Assembly (NCBI GenBank): GCA_963575745.1
Contig: CAUYUJ010014628.1
Location: forward strand, 318,556 to 382,555
DNA: 64,000 nt
Origin: Prorocentrum cordatum
Lineage: Eukaryota; Sar; Dinophyceae; Prorocentrales; Prorocentraceae
Direction: 5' to 3'
Made by a program: the position numbers and the translations under genes. The notes under the pieces were generated by a model. The model did no database searches. It saw only the letters and a list, made by a program, of their open reading frames with translations, and was not told the origin of the DNA. Within the stretch, counting starts at the first letter, position 1; each line of letters begins with the position of its first letter. Shown here piece by piece: positions 63,701-64,000 of this stretch.

Positions 63701-64000
63701 GCGAGCGGGCCCTCGCGCCTTACGACGGAGGACTGCACTGCGCACGTCTTCGAGATCACGAACCGCATGGACGCCATCGGGATGATGGACTGCTCGCAGA
63801 TCACCGGAGAGCAGTGGGTGAATAGCCACTCCAGCGTGAACGCAGTTTTCGTGGGCACCTACGACGAGGAGAAACTCGAGACAGTCCTCCTCAAAGTTGC
63901 TGCGGCCACGTCTTCTGCTTCTTCCCCTTCGCACGTGGCGGAGTCGGAGTCGCCGCCGACGCCAGCGCCGGCTGCCGCTCCAGAGACTCGTGGCTTCCTT
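60769..64000 (+). CDS. Large unrecognised protein, at least three exons, 3' partial
   Basis: Exons 60769-61466, 61638-62790 and 63095-64000 (open at the window edge) give at least 919 residues in continuous phase. Residues 1 to about 110 are low-complexity Ala/Pro/Lys/Ser (for example PKAAASAAAAAAAASGAAAA), ending in Gln-rich and Gly/Ser-rich stretches. The globular part starts near YVPAALEYEGQALLDILERD and continues through exon 2 (GGATMVEAFYHGFEQEP, WIMRDHSSRNLFQRLL), with a Lys-rich, nuclear-localisation-like segment (KKKKRGTDAGDG..AKRAKSKKAS). Exon 3 (EYDAWSNVRPAVQQEVIKSH onward) ends in another Pro/Ala/Ser-rich stretch. I recognise no family. Codon use and composition are clearly those of a real gene. 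The start is the first Met after the acceptor-like AG at 60653. It lies about 950 bp downstream of the methyltransferase on the same strand. Confidence 0.8.
61467..61637 (+). mobile_element. Hairpin intron, candidate introner (GC-AG)
   Basis: 171 bp, phase 2, between CTGTCAG|GCCGACC and GCCTGTCAG|GGCG; TGTCAGG is repeated exactly at both edges. Most of the intron is an inverted repeat: GTGGTCCTTACC pairs with GGTAAGGACCAC, CCTTACCCCCCAGGGGG with CCCCCAGGGGGGTAAGG, and ACCCATCG with CGATGGGT. The edges themselves (CAGGCCGACCAGCCA against TGGCTGGCCTG) also pair. Removing it restores the frame. Confidence 0.8.
62791..63094 (+). other. Intron 2 of the last gene (GA donor)
   Basis: 304 bp, phase 0. 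GGCAAG|GACAATCC and CTCTCAG|GAGTACG share AGGA. Almost entirely C/T on the coding strand, rich in TCC. Joins VEINGK to EYDAWS. Confidence 0.75.

Overview
This is nuclear DNA from a dinoflagellate. Three things point there. A 22-nt relict of the dinoflagellate spliced leader (20 of 22 positions) sits just upstream of an intact reading frame at 58.3 kb, and a second, more decayed one precedes a gene at 50.2 kb. The introns I can reconstruct use GT, GC and GA donors. A U6 snRNA sequence is present in otherwise gene-poor, GC-rich DNA packed with microsatellites. The genus is not decidable from this window; a large free-living genome of the Prorocentrum or Polarella type is only a guess.

Layout. 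1-47 kb is almost gene-free. It holds at least 16 copies of one ~150 bp terminal-inverted-repeat element (called TIR-A here), nine copies of a nested palindromic fold-back element (FB-B), six copies of a hairpin element built on a GCATCGGCGATGC core (HP-C), several two- or three-copy dispersed families (D, E, F, G, and a non-TIR repeat called FAM-S), inverted satellite blocks (10.7-12.4 against 23.2-24.9 kb; 21.5-23.1 kb; 37.2-39.0 kb), many TCC/GGA, CA, ATC and GA microsatellites, and minisatellites. The one convincing protein gene there is on the minus strand at 18.9-20.0 kb: a secreted Cys-rich protein with a family-1 cellulose-binding module. A U6 snRNA at 45.1 kb lies inside 15-nt direct repeats and looks retroposed.

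48.2-49.7 kb (minus) is a decayed non-LTR retrotransposon reverse transcriptase with frameshifts, a stop, and an intron-like TCC/GGA insertion flanked by an 8-bp duplication. From 50.1 kb to the end all genes are on the plus strand: (1) an eight-exon gene for a predicted 1474-residue protein with a coiled-coil/HTH-like region, a transposase-like core and a C-terminal PHD-like zinc finger; (2) an intronless 507-residue C5 cytosine DNA methyltransferase preceded by a relict spliced leader, that is, a retrogene; (3) a large unrecognised Ala/Pro/Lys-rich protein with at least three exons, running off the end of the window.

The recurring theme is movement through RNA and DNA intermediates: reverse transcription of trans-spliced mRNAs, retroposition of a small RNA, and introns whose boundaries carry 4-8 bp direct repeats. 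One of those introns is a near-complete hairpin, as expected if introns arrive as small transposons (introners). Exon structures were worked out by hand from reading-frame continuity and splice signals, without transcript data.
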